DNA of 50,283 bases from assembly GCF_005405485.1 (NCBI RefSeq), contig NZ_BJED01000026.1, positions 1-50,283 of the forward strand. The letters are read 5' to 3'. This document shows, piece by piece, positions 8,608 to 18,800 of the stretch. Both the position numbers and the translations under genes were made by a program. The stretch comes from Enterococcus hulanensis. GTDB taxonomy: Bacteria; Bacillota; Bacilli; Lactobacillales; Enterococcaceae. The notes under the pieces were generated by a model, which ran no database searches, had not been told where the DNA came from, and saw nothing but the letters and a program-made list of their open reading frames with translations. Numbering within the stretch: position 1 is the stretch's first letter; the number at the start of each line of letters is the position of its first letter.

Positions 8608-9636
8608 CTACTCACCTCCGTAGAGATACATTGCTTTAGGAGCTTGAGGAGTACCGACACTCTCAACGATATTTCTAATCAATTCTTCTTGGGATGGCTT
8701 GATCCCTTGAAGTTCAGCCAAACTGTTCCCCAACCATGTATTCATAAAATTAGTAGAACCGTTTGTATAAGATACAACTTTTGCTCCGCTCAAATTCTGA
8801 TCTTTTTTCAAAGCCTGCAACGCTTGGTCAGGATAGCCGATATCATCTATTAAGCCGTTGTCAAGAGCCTGCGCTCCATCGTAAATTCTCCCATCAGCTA
8901 ATTTACGCACTTGTGCTTCATCCATATCCCGTCCTTCAGCTACAGTCTTAACGAAGCGTCCGTACATGCTATCTACAAAAGCTTGCAGGACTTCTTTGTC
9001 TTCTTTCGTTTGAGGTCGAGAGGATGAACCGATATCCTTTAAAGCCCCGCTTTTAATTGTTGCATCAGTGATACCTAGTTTCTCCATCAAGCCAGAATAA
9101 TTCATACTAGACATTATTACGCCAATAGATCCCGTCATAGTATCCTCTGTAGCAAAAATCCGGTCCGAGTTCGCAGCAATATAGTACCCGCCGCTAGCCG
9201 CTTGGCTTTCCATCGAAGCGTAGATTGGAATGTTCTTGTCTTTTTGAATCTCCTTTAAAGCTCTCGTAATTTCTGCCGTCTCATATACCGAACCGCCAGG
9301 CGAGTTGATTTCCAACAAAACACCTTTGACAGTTGAATCTTGTTTGATTTTATCTAACTGTTTCATAAACGAGCTATGATTATACCCGCCGGTAGAAAAC
9401 AAACCGCTGGTACCATCATTGATGATCGTCCCCTCTACTACTAACTTAGCAATTTTTTCTGTACTCGATCCATCTTCTTCTACTTGTTCTTTAGGTTCAT
9501 CATTTCCATATAGTATTTCATTGACTTGGCTAAGTTCCTTTTTACTATCGTTGCTACGACTGATCGTGGATGAGATCACTGAAAAGATTAACAGCACTAC
9601 TGCAATACCTACTGCCACCCAACGTCTTTTATTCAT
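8608..9636 (-). CDS. sppA: Signal peptide peptidase SppA (36 kDa type)
   Basis: A 342-residue membrane-anchored serine protease that degrades leftover signal peptides and has been linked to lysozyme and lantibiotic resistance in Bacillus. One N-terminal transmembrane helix (about 6-24), then the S49 fold: EINSPGGSVYETAE, SQAASGGYYIA, the catalytic Ser in TGSIGVIMSS, and the catalytic Lys in the following IKSGALKDIG segment. Length fits the Gram-positive single-domain form. TAGGAGG precedes the ATG. It sits second in an operon, 10 bases after a small unknown gene. Confidence 0.93.
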   Translation of the reverse strand: MNKRRWVAVGIAVVLLIFSVISSTISRSNDSKKELSQVNEILYGNDEPKEQVEEDGSSTEKIAKLVVEGTIINDGTSGLFSTGGYNHSSFMKQLDKIKQDSTVKGVLLEINSPGGSVYETAEITRALKEIQKDKNIPIYASMESQAASGGYYIAANSDRIFATEDTMTGSIGVIMSSMNYSGLMEKLGITDATIKSGALKDIGSSSRPQTKEDKEVLQAFVDSMYGRFVKTVAEGRDMDEAQVRKLADGRIYDGAQALDNGLIDDIGYPDQALQALKKDQNLSGAKVVSYTNGSTNFMNTWLGNSLAELQGIKPSQEELIRNIVESVGTPQAPKAMYLYGGE

Positions 9637-9646
9637 TTTTTTCCTC

Positions 9647-9934
9647 CTAATATAAGTTACGTATAATCAAGACTTTTTCTACTGGTCCCTCAGCCTTCAT
9701 TTTTTCCGCTTTTTCCGTTAAAGAGTAGCCGCCGAAAAATTCATGAGTCAAAGGATCCTCAATTTCAAAAGTTTGCGCGTCCTCAATACTCAAAGCATCA
9801 GGGATGATTTCTTGGATACTATCCCAGCCAGTATCTAGGAAAATTTTTGTTTCATCACTGATTTCAGGATTGTCAGCAAGCTGCTCTAAAAATTTGCGTA
9901 ATTCACCAATTGTTAAATTTTCTGGTCGATTCAT
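9647..9934 (-). CDS. Small acidic hypothetical protein, first gene of the sppA operon
   Basis: 95 residues from the ATG at 9934, which has AGAGGGGAAAA upstream; a longer frame back to a GTG at 10030 crosses the inverted repeat at 9957-9984 and lacks a well-placed ribosome site. The protein is soluble, acidic, with an ENLTIGELRKFLEQL start and IDDPLTHEFFGGYSL-like middle (actual residues IEDPLTHEFFGGYSL). I recognise no domain. It is 10 bases from sppA, so the two are co-transcribed. A function tied to SppA is only a guess. Confidence 0.75.
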   Translation of the reverse strand: MNRPENLTIGELRKFLEQLADNPEISDETKIFLDTGWDSIQEIIPDALSIEDAQTFEIEDPLTHEFFGGYSLTEKAEKMKAEGPVEKVLIIRNLY

Positions 9935-9956
9935 ATTGTTTTCCCCTCTCGTTTGA

Positions 9957-9984
9957 TTTTTGTGAAAAATGATTTTCACAAAAA
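9957..9984. repeat. Perfect inverted repeat upstream of the sppA operon
   Basis: TTTTTGTGAAAA and TTTTCACAAAAA are perfect 12-base inverted arms with a 4-base centre, 23 bases upstream of the first operon ATG. There is no T run beyond the stem beyond its own ends. It could be a repressor operator or an mRNA leader hairpin. Confidence 0.6.
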
Positions 9985-10170
9985 AATCGTCTATCGTAAG
10001 TAAGCAAGTTTTCCAAACTTCAAAATGCACTCATGGAAACCGCTCCTTAAATGATACTTCTCTATTTTACCTTATTCTTCTAACAGATGAAACGAAGAAG
10101 CAACTTTGTTTTTCAGATCCTCATTTTCACAAATTTCATATATACCAATTATCTAAAAATAAAAAAAAGT

Positions 10171-10199
10171 TTGACTATGCGGAAAGTATGTATTATATT
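10171..10199 (+). promoter_or_regulatory. glmS promoter
   Basis: TTGACT (10171-10176) and TATATT (10194-10199) with a 17-base spacer. Transcription would begin about 45 bases before the ribozyme cleavage site. Confidence 0.8.
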
Positions 10200-10252
10200 A
10201 GTCATTGTTTCCGATGTTAAAACAAAAAAATCTTAGATGTACCAATAAGATA

Positions 10253-10400
10253 GCGCCAGACCTTTTTTAAGGTGACGAGGAAGAAGCTAATCGAAATTTT
10301 CGGCGGGTGGCTTCAGGGTTGCTGTGCTCTACAGACTATTACAAAAACTTTATAAAAGAACAAAAAAGTAGTCAGACAGCTCGGAAACATATAATGACAG
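10253..10400 (+). ncRNA. glmS ribozyme riboswitch (GlcN6P-activated self-cleaving RNA)
   Basis: The conserved core is directly visible: AGCGCCAG at the 5' end, a small P1 hairpin (ACCTT-TTTT-AAGGT), GACGAGG, then ATCGAAATTTTCGGCGG and a GGTGGCTTC segment, as in the Bacillus glmS ribozymes. Cleavage is expected between A10252 and G10253. The 3' domain (about 10320-10400) is less conserved, so the end is approximate. Binding of glucosamine-6-phosphate triggers cleavage and destabilises the glmS mRNA. It lies between the promoter and the glmS ATG. Confidence 0.93.
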
Positions 10401-10417
10401 GAAAGTAGGAAGACATT

Positions 10418-12226
10418 ATGTGTGGAATCGTAGGAATTGTAGGAAATGAGCAAGCAACAAGTATTTTGGTGAATGGATTAGAAAAATTGGAGTATCGTGG
10501 TTATGACTCTGCTGGTATTTTCGTAGCAGATCAAAATGAGGACTTTTTGATCAAATCTCAAGGACGCATCAAAGAATTAGCAGAAAAAATTGGTTCTGAT
10601 GTTCATGGTTCAATCGGGATTGGTCATACGCGTTGGGCAACTCACGGCGAACCAAGTGAAGAAAATGCTCATCCCCATACTTCACAAAGCAAACGATTTG
10701 TTTTGGTCCATAACGGTGTGATCGAAAATTACGATGAATTGAAGGAAAAGTATTTAGCAGATGATACGTTTTATGGCGAAACAGATACTGAAATTGCTGT
10801 TCATTTAGTTGAATACTTTGCAGAACAAGGCCTTTCAACAAAAGACGCCTTTCGTAAAGCGTTAAAAGAGATTCGCGGTTCTTATGCTTTTGGTTTAATC
10901 GACAAGAACGACCGTGAAACAATCTATGTTGGAAAAAACAAGAGTCCCTTATTAATCGGATTAGGCGACGGATTTAATGTCGTCTGCAGCGATGCCATGG
11001 CAATGTTGGAACAAACCAATCAATTTGTCGAAATCAATGACGGCGAAATGGTTATCGTGACAAAAGAACGGATTGAAATCGAAGACGAAGCCGGCAATGA
11101 AATTCAACGTGCCCCATATGAAGCTAAAATCGATCTTTCTGATATGGAAAAAGGAACCTATCCTTACTACATGCTGAAAGAAATCGATGAACAGCCTGCT
11201 ACGATGCGTCGGATCATCAGTGAATATACCGATGAAACAGGAACCGTCGTAATCGAAGACGAATTATTGCAAAGTTTATTAGACAGCGACCGGATTTATA
11301 TCGTTGCCTGCGGTACAAGTAATAATGCTGGTTGGGCAAGCAAACAGATTATTGAAGGCCTAGCGAATATTCCAGTTGAGATTCATTTATCTAGTGAGTT
11401 TGGTTATAATATGCCTTTGCTTTCAGAAAAGCCATTCTTTATCTATTTGACTCAAAGCGGAGAAACTGCAGATAGTCGTCAGGTGTTAGTTAAGACCAAT
11501 AAATTAGGTCACCCTTCTCTTACTGTAACAAATGTTGCTGGTTCGACTTTATCTCGTGAGGCAAGCTATACTATGCTCTTGCATGCTGGTCCAGAGATCG
11601 CTGTAGCTTCTACCAAGGCCTACACAGCTCAAATCGCGGCTTTAACTGTTTTAGCTAAAGCTGTCGGCGAAGCGAAAGGTGTAGCAGCAGCAAAAGAATT
11701 CGATTTGACAAAAGAATTAGGGATCGCTGCTAATGCAATGGATGTAATGATCGCAGAAAAAGCCATGATTGAAGAAATTGCTGAAGAGTATCTAGCTACG
11801 ACTCGCAATGCTTTTTATATCGGTCGTTCTGAAGATTATTATGTTTCTATGGAAGTTGCTTTAAAACTAAAAGAAATTTCTTATATCCAAGCTGAAGGCT
11901 TTGCTGCCGGCGAATTAAAACATGGAACGATCGCTTTAGTTGAAGAAGGTACGCCAGTTATCGGCATCATTACTGAAGCCGTAACTGCTCCTCATACTCG
12001 CGGCAACCTGCGGGAAGTAGAAAGCCGCGGGGCTCACACATTAGTGATTGTCTCTGAGGAGTTAAGTAAAGATGGAGATCAGATCATCTTGCCAATCGTT
12101 CATCAATTCTTGCGTCCGCTTGTCTCTGTAATTCCAGGTCAGCTGATCGCATATTATGCTACATTGTTACGTGGTTACGACGTTGACAAACCTCGTAACT
12201 TAGCAAAATCAGTGACAGTTGAATAA
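10418..12226 (+). CDS. glmS: Glutamine--fructose-6-phosphate aminotransferase (isomerizing)
   Basis: A 602-residue enzyme making glucosamine-6-phosphate from fructose-6-phosphate and glutamine, the first step to UDP-GlcNAc. The N-terminal glutaminase domain starts MCGIVGIVG, with Cys2 as the nucleophile once Met is removed, and carries [11 protein letters not shown]. Two SIS sugar-isomerase domains follow (about 285-420 and 455-590), with [23 protein letters not shown] and the C-terminal KSVTVE typical of the family. GTAGGAAG precedes the ATG. Expression is controlled by the ribozyme upstream, giving feedback from the product. Confidence 0.98.
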   Translation: MCGIVGIVGNEQATSILVNGLEKLEYRGYDSAGIFVADQNEDFLIKSQGRIKELAEKIGSDVHGSIGIGHTRWATHGEPSEENAHPHTSQSKRFVLVHNGVIENYDELKEKYLADDTFYGETDTEIAVHLVEYFAEQGLSTKDAFRKALKEIRGSYAFGLIDKNDRETIYVGKNKSPLLIGLGDGFNVVCSDAMAMLEQTNQFVEINDGEMVIVTKERIEIEDEAGNEIQRAPYEAKIDLSDMEKGTYPYYMLKEIDEQPATMRRIISEYTDETGTVVIEDELLQSLLDSDRIYIVACGTSNNAGWASKQIIEGLANIPVEIHLSSEFGYNMPLLSEKPFFIYLTQSGETADSRQVLVKTNKLGHPSLTVTNVAGSTLSREASYTMLLHAGPEIAVASTKAYTAQIAALTVLAKAVGEAKGVAAAKEFDLTKELGIAANAMDVMIAEKAMIEEIAEEYLATTRNAFYIGRSEDYYVSMEVALKLKEISYIQAEGFAAGELKHGTIALVEEGTPVIGIITEAVTAPHTRGNLREVESRGAHTLVIVSEELSKDGDQIILPIVHQFLRPLVSVIPGQLIAYYATLLRGYDVDKPRNLAKSVTVE

Positions 12227-12229
12227 TCA

Positions 12230-12257
12230 AAAAAGGTTGAGAAATTCTCAACCTTTT
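12230..12257 (+). terminator. glmS terminator
   Basis: AAAAAGGTTGAGAA pairs with TTCTCAACCTTTTT, followed by further Ts, 4 bases after the glmS stop. Confidence 0.92.
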
Positions 12258-12266
12258 TTTACGCAG

Positions 12267-12296
12267 AAAAACGCCCGATCATTTAAGATCGGGCGT
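12267..12296 (-). terminator. glmM terminator
   Basis: On the minus strand ACGCCCGATC / GATCGGGCGT form a perfect 10-bp stem with a 6-base loop, followed by TTTT. It lies just beyond the glmM stop at 12303 and faces the glmS terminator. Confidence 0.92.
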
Positions 12297-12302
12297 CTCT
12301 TA

Positions 12303-13658
12303 TTAATCTAAGCCAATTTCCTCACGAACAACTGCTGCGATTTTGTCTACATAGTAATCAACTTTTTCATCCGTTGGTGCTTCGGCCATAACACGCAATA
12401 ACGGCTCTGTTCCTGAAGGGCGAACCAAGATGCGACCATCACCATTCATCTCTGTTTCTGCTTCTTCAATGGCCTGTTTGATTGCCGGTACGTCCATCGC
12501 ACCATATTTATCGCTAACACGAATGTTCACTAATTTTTGCGGATAAATTGTCACTTCGCCAGCTAGCTCAGAAAGCTTTTTACCTGTTTGTTTCATGATG
12601 TTCAATAACTGTACTCCGGTTAACATTCCGTCACCAGTTGTATTGTAATCCAAGAACAATACATGGCCAGACTGTTCACCACCAAGGTTATAGTCATTTT
12701 TACGCATTTCTTCAACCACATAACGGTCTCCAACTTGGGTAATCACATCTTCCAAACCGATTTCCTCAATCGCTTTATGGAAACCTAAATTGCTCATTAC
12801 TGTAGTCACTACAGTATTTTTTTTCAAGCGTTTGCGTTCTGCCAAATATTTTGCACAGATAAACATGATACGATCACCATCGATAATATTTCCCAGCTCA
12901 TCGACTGCAATCACCCGATCGCCATCGCCATCAAAAGCTAAACCAGCATCCGCACCTTTTTCAACGACCATTTTAGCTAATTCTTCCGGATGCGTTGAAC
13001 CAACCCCAGCATTGATGTTCAAACCGTTTGGTGAAGTTCCCATCGTGTAAAAGTCTGTTTCTAAATCTGCAAATAAACGGTTGACGCTAGTAGATGTTGC
13101 TCCATTAGCTGCATCAACACAGACAGTTAGACCTGATAGATCTCCTGAAATTGTTTGTACAAGAAATTGTGAATATTTCAAAAGGCCTTCATGGAATTCA
13201 TCTAGAGTTCCTAAACCTTCCGCTGACGGACGAGGCAGCGTGTCTTCTTCTGCATCAATCAATGCTTCGATCTCAGCTTCTTGCTCATCCACTAATTTGA
13301 AACCATCTCCACCGAAAAATTTGATTCCATTATCTTCTGCAGGGTTATGAGAGGCAGAGATCATTACACCAGCAGATGCTTTTTGTAATCTTGTTAAATA
13401 AGCTACTCCAGGTGTTGAGATTACGCCAAGCTGAAAAACTTCGATTCCTACAGATAACAATCCAGAGATCAAAGCTGTTTCTAATAATTCTCCTGATATT
13501 CGAGTATCGCGTCCAACTAATACTCGCGGACGATCTTCAGTTTCATGATGCTGGCTTAAAACATAACCGCCGCAACGACCTAATTTAAACGCTAGTTCAG
13601 GTGTTAACTCCTTATTCGCGATTCCGCGTACTCCGTCTGTTCCAAAATATTTCCCCAT
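12303..13658 (-). CDS. glmM: Phosphoglucosamine mutase GlmM
   Basis: A 451-residue phosphohexomutase that converts glucosamine-6-phosphate to glucosamine-1-phosphate. Visible: phosphoserine loop [10 protein letters not shown] at about 98-106, the metal loop FDGDGDR, the sugar-binding GGEQSGH, and the phosphate-binding [10 protein letters not shown] near the C-terminus. Length is normal. It is the last gene of cdaA-cdaR-glmM, an arrangement conserved in Firmicutes; GlmM is known to bind and inhibit CdaA in several species. The AAGGGA ribosome site is rather far (about 12 bases) from the ATG. Together with glmS next door, this locus covers both amino-sugar steps. Confidence 0.97.
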   Translation of the reverse strand: MGKYFGTDGVRGIANKELTPELAFKLGRCGGYVLSQHHETEDRPRVLVGRDTRISGELLETALISGLLSVGIEVFQLGVISTPGVAYLTRLQKASAGVMISASHNPAEDNGIKFFGGDGFKLVDEQEAEIEALIDAEEDTLPRPSAEGLGTLDEFHEGLLKYSQFLVQTISGDLSGLTVCVDAANGATSTSVNRLFADLETDFYTMGTSPNGLNINAGVGSTHPEELAKMVVEKGADAGLAFDGDGDRVIAVDELGNIIDGDRIMFICAKYLAERKRLKKNTVVTTVMSNLGFHKAIEEIGLEDVITQVGDRYVVEEMRKNDYNLGGEQSGHVLFLDYNTTGDGMLTGVQLLNIMKQTGKKLSELAGEVTIYPQKLVNIRVSDKYGAMDVPAIKQAIEEAETEMNGDGRILVRPSGTEPLLRVMAEAPTDEKVDYYVDKIAAVVREEIGLD

Positions 13659-13681
13659 TAAATTATATTTCCCTTCTTCAT

Positions 13682-14785
13682 CTAGTTAGTAGATTGATTT
13701 GTCGGCTCTTCTTCGCTGTTGGCTACTTTAGTAGAACTTGTTTCAGAAGTTTTCGAGGCTCCGCCCGAACTTTCTGCAGCTTCAGTTGTCGACGAACTAG
13801 AATGATTTGTACTGCTAGTTTCTGATTCCTGGGACTTCTTAAATACCGGTGTCACTTGTGCGCTCACCGTTTTAGGATTCACTTGATAATCTCCTGATAC
13901 TGGTACGTCAATGAATTTTTTAACCGTCCCTTGAATTTGACTTACATCGACTGGAATGCCGATACTGTCTATTTGATCAATTACTGACTGCACGCCGGTA
14001 ATTGTTGCCTTCGTTCGATTCAAATCAATTTTGACACTTTCCACTGTTGAAGGCAGGTCACCTTCTTGAATCGGGTAAAGTGAAACTTCCTTACTGGGTG
14101 TCTGAATCTCAAAGTTTACCGTCACATTTTGTGGGTCAGATTGAATCGGCAACGCTTCTCCGCTAGCATTCAATGCTTGAACAGGTGCTTGAATACTCTC
14201 TTGATCCGTTGTCAATTTACTGCTGTCCACTGAAGCAACGACGCGATCAATCTCTTTCATCGTATTTTCGCCGGTAGTGATTTCGACTTTTTCTGGCTGA
14301 GTAGACATCTCGCCGATTTTCAATCCATTACTGCTAGTTGTACTGCTTAAAATCGGTGATACATCAAATTTCTTTTTAACTTTCTTTTCGATTGTCACGG
14401 AAATCCGCTCAGGTTCAATCGTTGCAAAAAGTGAACTTGATAAGTTCTTGGTTTTCAAACGAACTTCGTGTGTCCCAGAGGATAAATTCGTCAAATCTGC
14501 AACAACACTAAAATCCCGAGTATCCGGATCAATCTCCTTATTCAATTGAATCCGATTGGCTCCGCTTAACTTGACCGAAACATTTGATGAAAAACCATGA
14601 ACAAAATATTGATCCGAATCATAAAGAACATTGATTGGTACGTTTTGAATGGATTCCTCATAACTGGTTTCGGAAGAAATCAAACGGCTAAAATTTTGAC
14701 TATTAACATTAAAAAATAAAATCAAACTAAATACTAACGAAATCAGCATATAAGGTGCATTGCTTTTTTTGAATTTGATTCTCAT
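13682..14785 (-). CDS. cdaR: CdaA regulator CdaR (YbbR-domain protein)
   Basis: A 367-residue protein anchored by one N-terminal membrane helix (about 11-28) with the bulk outside the cell. Several YbbR-type beta domains can be traced by spaced PxxVxV-like patterns ([19 protein letters not shown] and later units). The last 55 residues are a Ser/Thr/Glu-rich low-complexity tail. CdaR modulates the diadenylate cyclase CdaA. Its ATG overlaps the cdaA stop by 4 bases (ATGA), and AAGGAGG lies upstream, so the two are translationally coupled. Confidence 0.92.
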   Translation of the reverse strand: MRIKFKKSNAPYMLISLVFSLILFFNVNSQNFSRLISSETSYEESIQNVPINVLYDSDQYFVHGFSSNVSVKLSGANRIQLNKEIDPDTRDFSVVADLTNLSSGTHEVRLKTKNLSSSLFATIEPERISVTIEKKVKKKFDVSPILSSTTSSNGLKIGEMSTQPEKVEITTGENTMKEIDRVVASVDSSKLTTDQESIQAPVQALNASGEALPIQSDPQNVTVNFEIQTPSKEVSLYPIQEGDLPSTVESVKIDLNRTKATITGVQSVIDQIDSIGIPVDVSQIQGTVKKFIDVPVSGDYQVNPKTVSAQVTPVFKKSQESETSSTNHSSSSTTEAAESSGGASKTSETSSTKVANSEEEPTNQSTN

Positions 14786-15666
14786 TTTTGTCCTCCTTTA
14801 GTCAAACCTTCCAAAAAGGTTTGCAGAAGACTCTTTTTGCCAGCATTTTTTTCATCCGGCAGTAATTCTCTGCGCATCACAGCCAAATATTCTTCTTGTG
14901 ACAGGTCATGCAGAAAATCGTTGTTTAAGGTAATACTGACTCCGCCTGTTTCCTCAGAAACAATGAAGGTTAAGGCATCGCTGACTTCACTAATTCCTAC
15001 TGCTGCACGATGCCGCGTACCAAATTCCTTTGGTATCAGCATACTATCAGAAAGCGGCAAGTAAGCTGAAGCAACTGCGAGTTTTCCATTTTTGACAATA
15101 ACAGCACCATCATGTAACGGTGTATTAGGTATAAAAATGTTTATTAACAACTCTCCGGTAATATCCGCATCCAAATCAATCCCAGTTTCGATATACTCCT
15201 CTAATCCTGTAAAACGTTGAATCGTTACTAGTGCACCGATTTTTCTTTTTGACATATACTGAATCGCTTTGTCAAAAGCTAGGATCATCCGCTCATCATC
15301 ACGTTCTTCTTTCTTCGATGTTTTAAAGAAAGAACTGCGACCTAAATGCTCCAGACCGCGTCGAACTTCTGGTTGAAAAATAACGATCGCTGCAATCACA
15401 CCGTAAGTGATAATTTGGTTCATTAACCACGATAACGTGTGCAGACCGATCAGCTCAGCCACAATTCGAATCCCAATAAAAACCGCCACACCTTTGATCA
15501 ATTGAACGGCTTTTGTTCCGCGAACAAGTTCAAACAAACGATAAATCAAAAACCAGACAACAAATATATCTAAAAGGTTGACGATGATATCCCAGGTTGA
15601 AAGGTTCTCAGAAAAAAAGCTAAGCCAGTATTCCGGTTTGAATAATTCAATTAAACGATTAGGCAT
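14782..15666 (-). CDS. cdaA: Diadenylate cyclase CdaA (c-di-AMP synthase)
   Basis: A 294-residue membrane enzyme that makes cyclic di-AMP from two ATP; the messenger controls potassium and osmolyte transport and is usually essential. Three N-terminal transmembrane helices lie within about residues 20-100. The DAC domain follows, with the catalytic LHDGAVIV and RHRAAVGISE motifs intact. It is the first gene of cdaA-cdaR-glmM. AGAGAGG precedes the ATG, and a TGGTATAAT extended -10 lies about 40 bases upstream. Confidence 0.96.
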   Translation of the reverse strand: MPNRLIELFKPEYWLSFFSENLSTWDIIVNLLDIFVVWFLIYRLFELVRGTKAVQLIKGVAVFIGIRIVAELIGLHTLSWLMNQIITYGVIAAIVIFQPEVRRGLEHLGRSSFFKTSKKEERDDERMILAFDKAIQYMSKRKIGALVTIQRFTGLEEYIETGIDLDADITGELLINIFIPNTPLHDGAVIVKNGKLAVASAYLPLSDSMLIPKEFGTRHRAAVGISEVSDALTFIVSEETGGVSITLNNDFLHDLSQEEYLAVMRRELLPDEKNAGKKSLLQTFLEGLTKGGQK

Positions 15667-15700
15667 AGATAACCTCTCTTTCTATCCAAAATTCTCTACA

Positions 15701-15709
15701 ATTATACCA
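15701..15709 (-). promoter_or_regulatory. Extended -10 promoter of cdaA-cdaR-glmM
   Basis: On the minus strand TGGTATAAT gives a TGn extended -10. No good -35 is visible, as is common for extended -10 promoters. Confidence 0.6.
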
Positions 15710-15744
15710 CAGTGGTACAGGTCTAGCATAAAATTTAAGAAGGA

Positions 15745-15772
15745 AAGGAGCCTTAATAAACTAAGACTCCTT
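15745..15772 (-). terminator. Possible terminator of the nifJ gene
   Basis: AAGGAGTCTTA / TAAGGCTCCTT (minus strand, one G-U pair) form an 11-bp stem. The following sequence is T-rich but not a clean T run. A second, shorter hairpin (15861-15877, AACAGGT-GCG-ACCTGTT) lies just past the nifJ stop. Either could end the transcript. Confidence 0.45.
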
Positions 15773-15882
15773 GCTCTTAATACTAATTTCAATTTCTCGA
15801 GATAATAAACATAATGTTTTAGCTTTCTAGCATTTCCTGTTCTTACTAAAACTTGTTTGTAACAGGTGCGACCTGTTTAAAG

Positions 15883-18800
15883 TTATTTGTTGCGTTTTTC
15901 AGCACGAGCAGCTCTGCGGGCGGCACGTCTTGCTTCCGCTTCCGGGTCAGGTTTGCGTTCCCTTTTTGGTTTTGCTCCAGCAGTTGCTTCGGCTGATTCT
16001 GCTTTAGTCCCTTCAAGTTTGGCCCGAATTTTTTCTTCTTGACCTGCTAAGCGAGCATAGTTATAAAAACGTGTCTGCGCATCATTCACTGTTTTTTGGT
16101 ATAGTCGCTGCGCATCATCTGGCTGGATTCTTTCAAGTGCCGAAAAACGTGTTTGTTGTTTCATAAATCCAATCATATCATCAAAGTTCGGCTTTTTGTA
16201 ATCTAATGTCATTGGATTTTTACCTTTTTCACGTTGAAGCGGATTGTATCGATACAGTGACCAGTATCCTGAGTTTACAGCATCCTTTGCTTCTTGGAGT
16301 GTTTTACTCATACCGCCGCGTAAACCATGGTTAATGCATGGTGTATATGCGATAACTAGTGATGGACCAGGGAATTTTTCAGCTTCGTCTAACGCTTTGA
16401 TTGTTTGCATCTGGTTGGCACCTGAAGCGATTTGTGCCACATAAACATTGCCGTAGGTCATCGCCATCATTCCCAGGTCTTTCTTAGATTGATATTTACC
16501 GCCTGCTGAGAATTTTGCAATCGCTGAAGCAGGAGTAGCTTTGGACGTTTGACCGCCAGTATTTGAGTATACTTCATTGTCCATAACTAAGATATTTACA
16601 TCTGCACCGCTGGCTAAAATATGATCAATTCCGCCGAAGCCGATATCGTAAGCCCAGCCGTCACCGCCGAACATCCATTGACTTGTTTTAACAAAGAGAT
16701 CACGATTATCATAAATTTCTGCCAAGCTTGGATCTGTTAATCCTTCTGCTTCAAGAGCCGCTGTTAATTTAGTCGCCCGTTGCTGTGTGCCATCTGATTC
16801 AAACATATGGTCCATCCAGTCTTCCATCAGCTCCCGCAAGTCATCAGAAACAGTTCCTAAAACATCATTGATTTTATCGGCTAACTCTTTGCGCCGTGTT
16901 TGATTGGCTAAGAACATCCCATAACCGTATTCTGCATTGTCTTCAAATAACGAATTCGACCAAGCAGGACCCTGCCCTTTATCATTCGTCGTATAAGGAC
17001 TAACCGGTGCTGCTGCTCCCCATATGGAAGAACAGCCAGTCGCATTTGCAATCATCATACGGTCACCAAACATTTGAGTCATTAATTTCACATATGGTGT
17101 CTCGCCACAGCCAGCACAGGCTCCCGAAAATTCTAATAAAGGTTGATTGAATTGCGAGCCTAAAACTGAATTTATTTTTGCTGGATTTGCTTTTTGCTTC
17201 AAGGTCATTGAGAATGCCCAATTAATCGCCTGTTCTTTTTCTTCTTCATAAGGCTTCATAACTAAAGCCTTACCTTTAGCAGGGCAAGCCTCAACGCACA
17301 AACCACAGCCAGTACAATCTTCAACTGAAACTTGAATGCGATATTTCAAGCCATCAGCTCCGCGCATTTCGCGAACAATATATCCTTCTGGTGCTTCTTC
17401 CAGTTCTTCTTCATCTGCCAAGAACGGACGAATCGCCGCATGAGGACAAACAAATGAACATTCATTACACATCGTACATCGATCACTGATCCAATGAGGG
17501 ACTTCTAATGCGATACCACGTTTTTCAAACTTCGCCGTGCCTGTCGGAATCGTTCCGTCGGTCATTCCATTTGCCACAAGATCGTTAACAGTCAAATCAT
17601 TCCCACGTTGTGAATTGATTGGTTCAACAATCTGCTCCACGTATTGAGAAACTGGGGACTTACGAACCAGTAATGGAACTTCGACGGTTCGCCAAGCTTC
17701 TGGAACCTGAACTTGATGTAATAATTCAACCGTCTGATCAATCGCAGCGATATTTTTCTCAACAATTTCCAAGGATTTACGCCGATAACTTCTATCGGCT
17801 TCTTCCTTCAATATCTCTAATACTTCATCAAACGGAATAATACCTGTCAGGCTAAAGAACGCCGTTTGCATAACTGTATTGATCCGCGAACCTAGTCCCA
17901 CTTCCATCGCTAATTTTACAGCATTGATTGTATAAAATTTTATATCGTTTTCAGCAATGTAGCGCTTCATTTTGGCAGGTAATAATTTATCGATCTGCGC
18001 ATCATTCCACATCGTATTCATTAAAAAGATTCCGCCTGGTTTCAAACCCTTCAATAAATCATAGGTATGAATATAGGCTGGCGTGTGGCAGGCGATAAAA
18101 TCGGCACTTTCAACAAGATAAGTCGAACGAATCGGCGTATCACCAAAACGCAGGTGAGAAACCGTTAATCCGCCAGATTTTTTAGAGTCATAGCTAAAGT
18201 AGCCTTGAGCAAATTTATCGGTATGATCACCAATGATCTTGATTGCTGATTTATTTGCACCGACTGTTCCGTCAGAACCAAAACCCCAGAATTTTGCTTG
18301 AAAGGTATTGGGGTTGGTCAGGTCAAGTGTCCCCTTTGTTTCCAGCGACAGATTGGTTACATCGTCAGTAATCCCGATCGTAAAGCGCTTCTTAGCTAGC
18401 TTTTTATCTTTTATAAGTTCATCGTATACAGCAATAATTTGATCAGGAGTTACATCTTTTGAGCCCAAACCAAAACGGCCACCGATGATTTTAGGGCGAA
18501 CATCTGCTTCGTACATCACGCCTTGGATATCTAGTAAAAGCGGTTCGCCATCTGCCCCCGGTTCCTTCGAACGATCTAAGACAGCGATTGACTTGACTGT
18601 ATTAGGCAGTTTTTCTAGAAAGGTTTCAGTTGGAAATGGACGATATAAATGAATGTTTAAAAAGCCGACTTTGCGACCATTTGCATTTAAATAATCGACT
18701 GTTTGTTCGATCGTTTGCGCAACAGACCCCATTGCTACAATGACCTCTTCAGCATCATCCGCACCATAATAAGTAACTAAATCGTAATTAGTTCCACGCA

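Noticed and set aside
9935-10030. N-terminal extension of the 95-residue gene
   Set aside because: The frame is open back to a GTG, but it crosses a perfect inverted repeat, while the ATG at 9934 has a much better ribosome site.
10020-10034. Four-codon ORF with an AAGGAG site upstream of the sppA operon
   Set aside because: MSAF is too short to support as a coding feature; the ribosome-like site may be chance. It overlaps the implausible GTG extension of the next gene.
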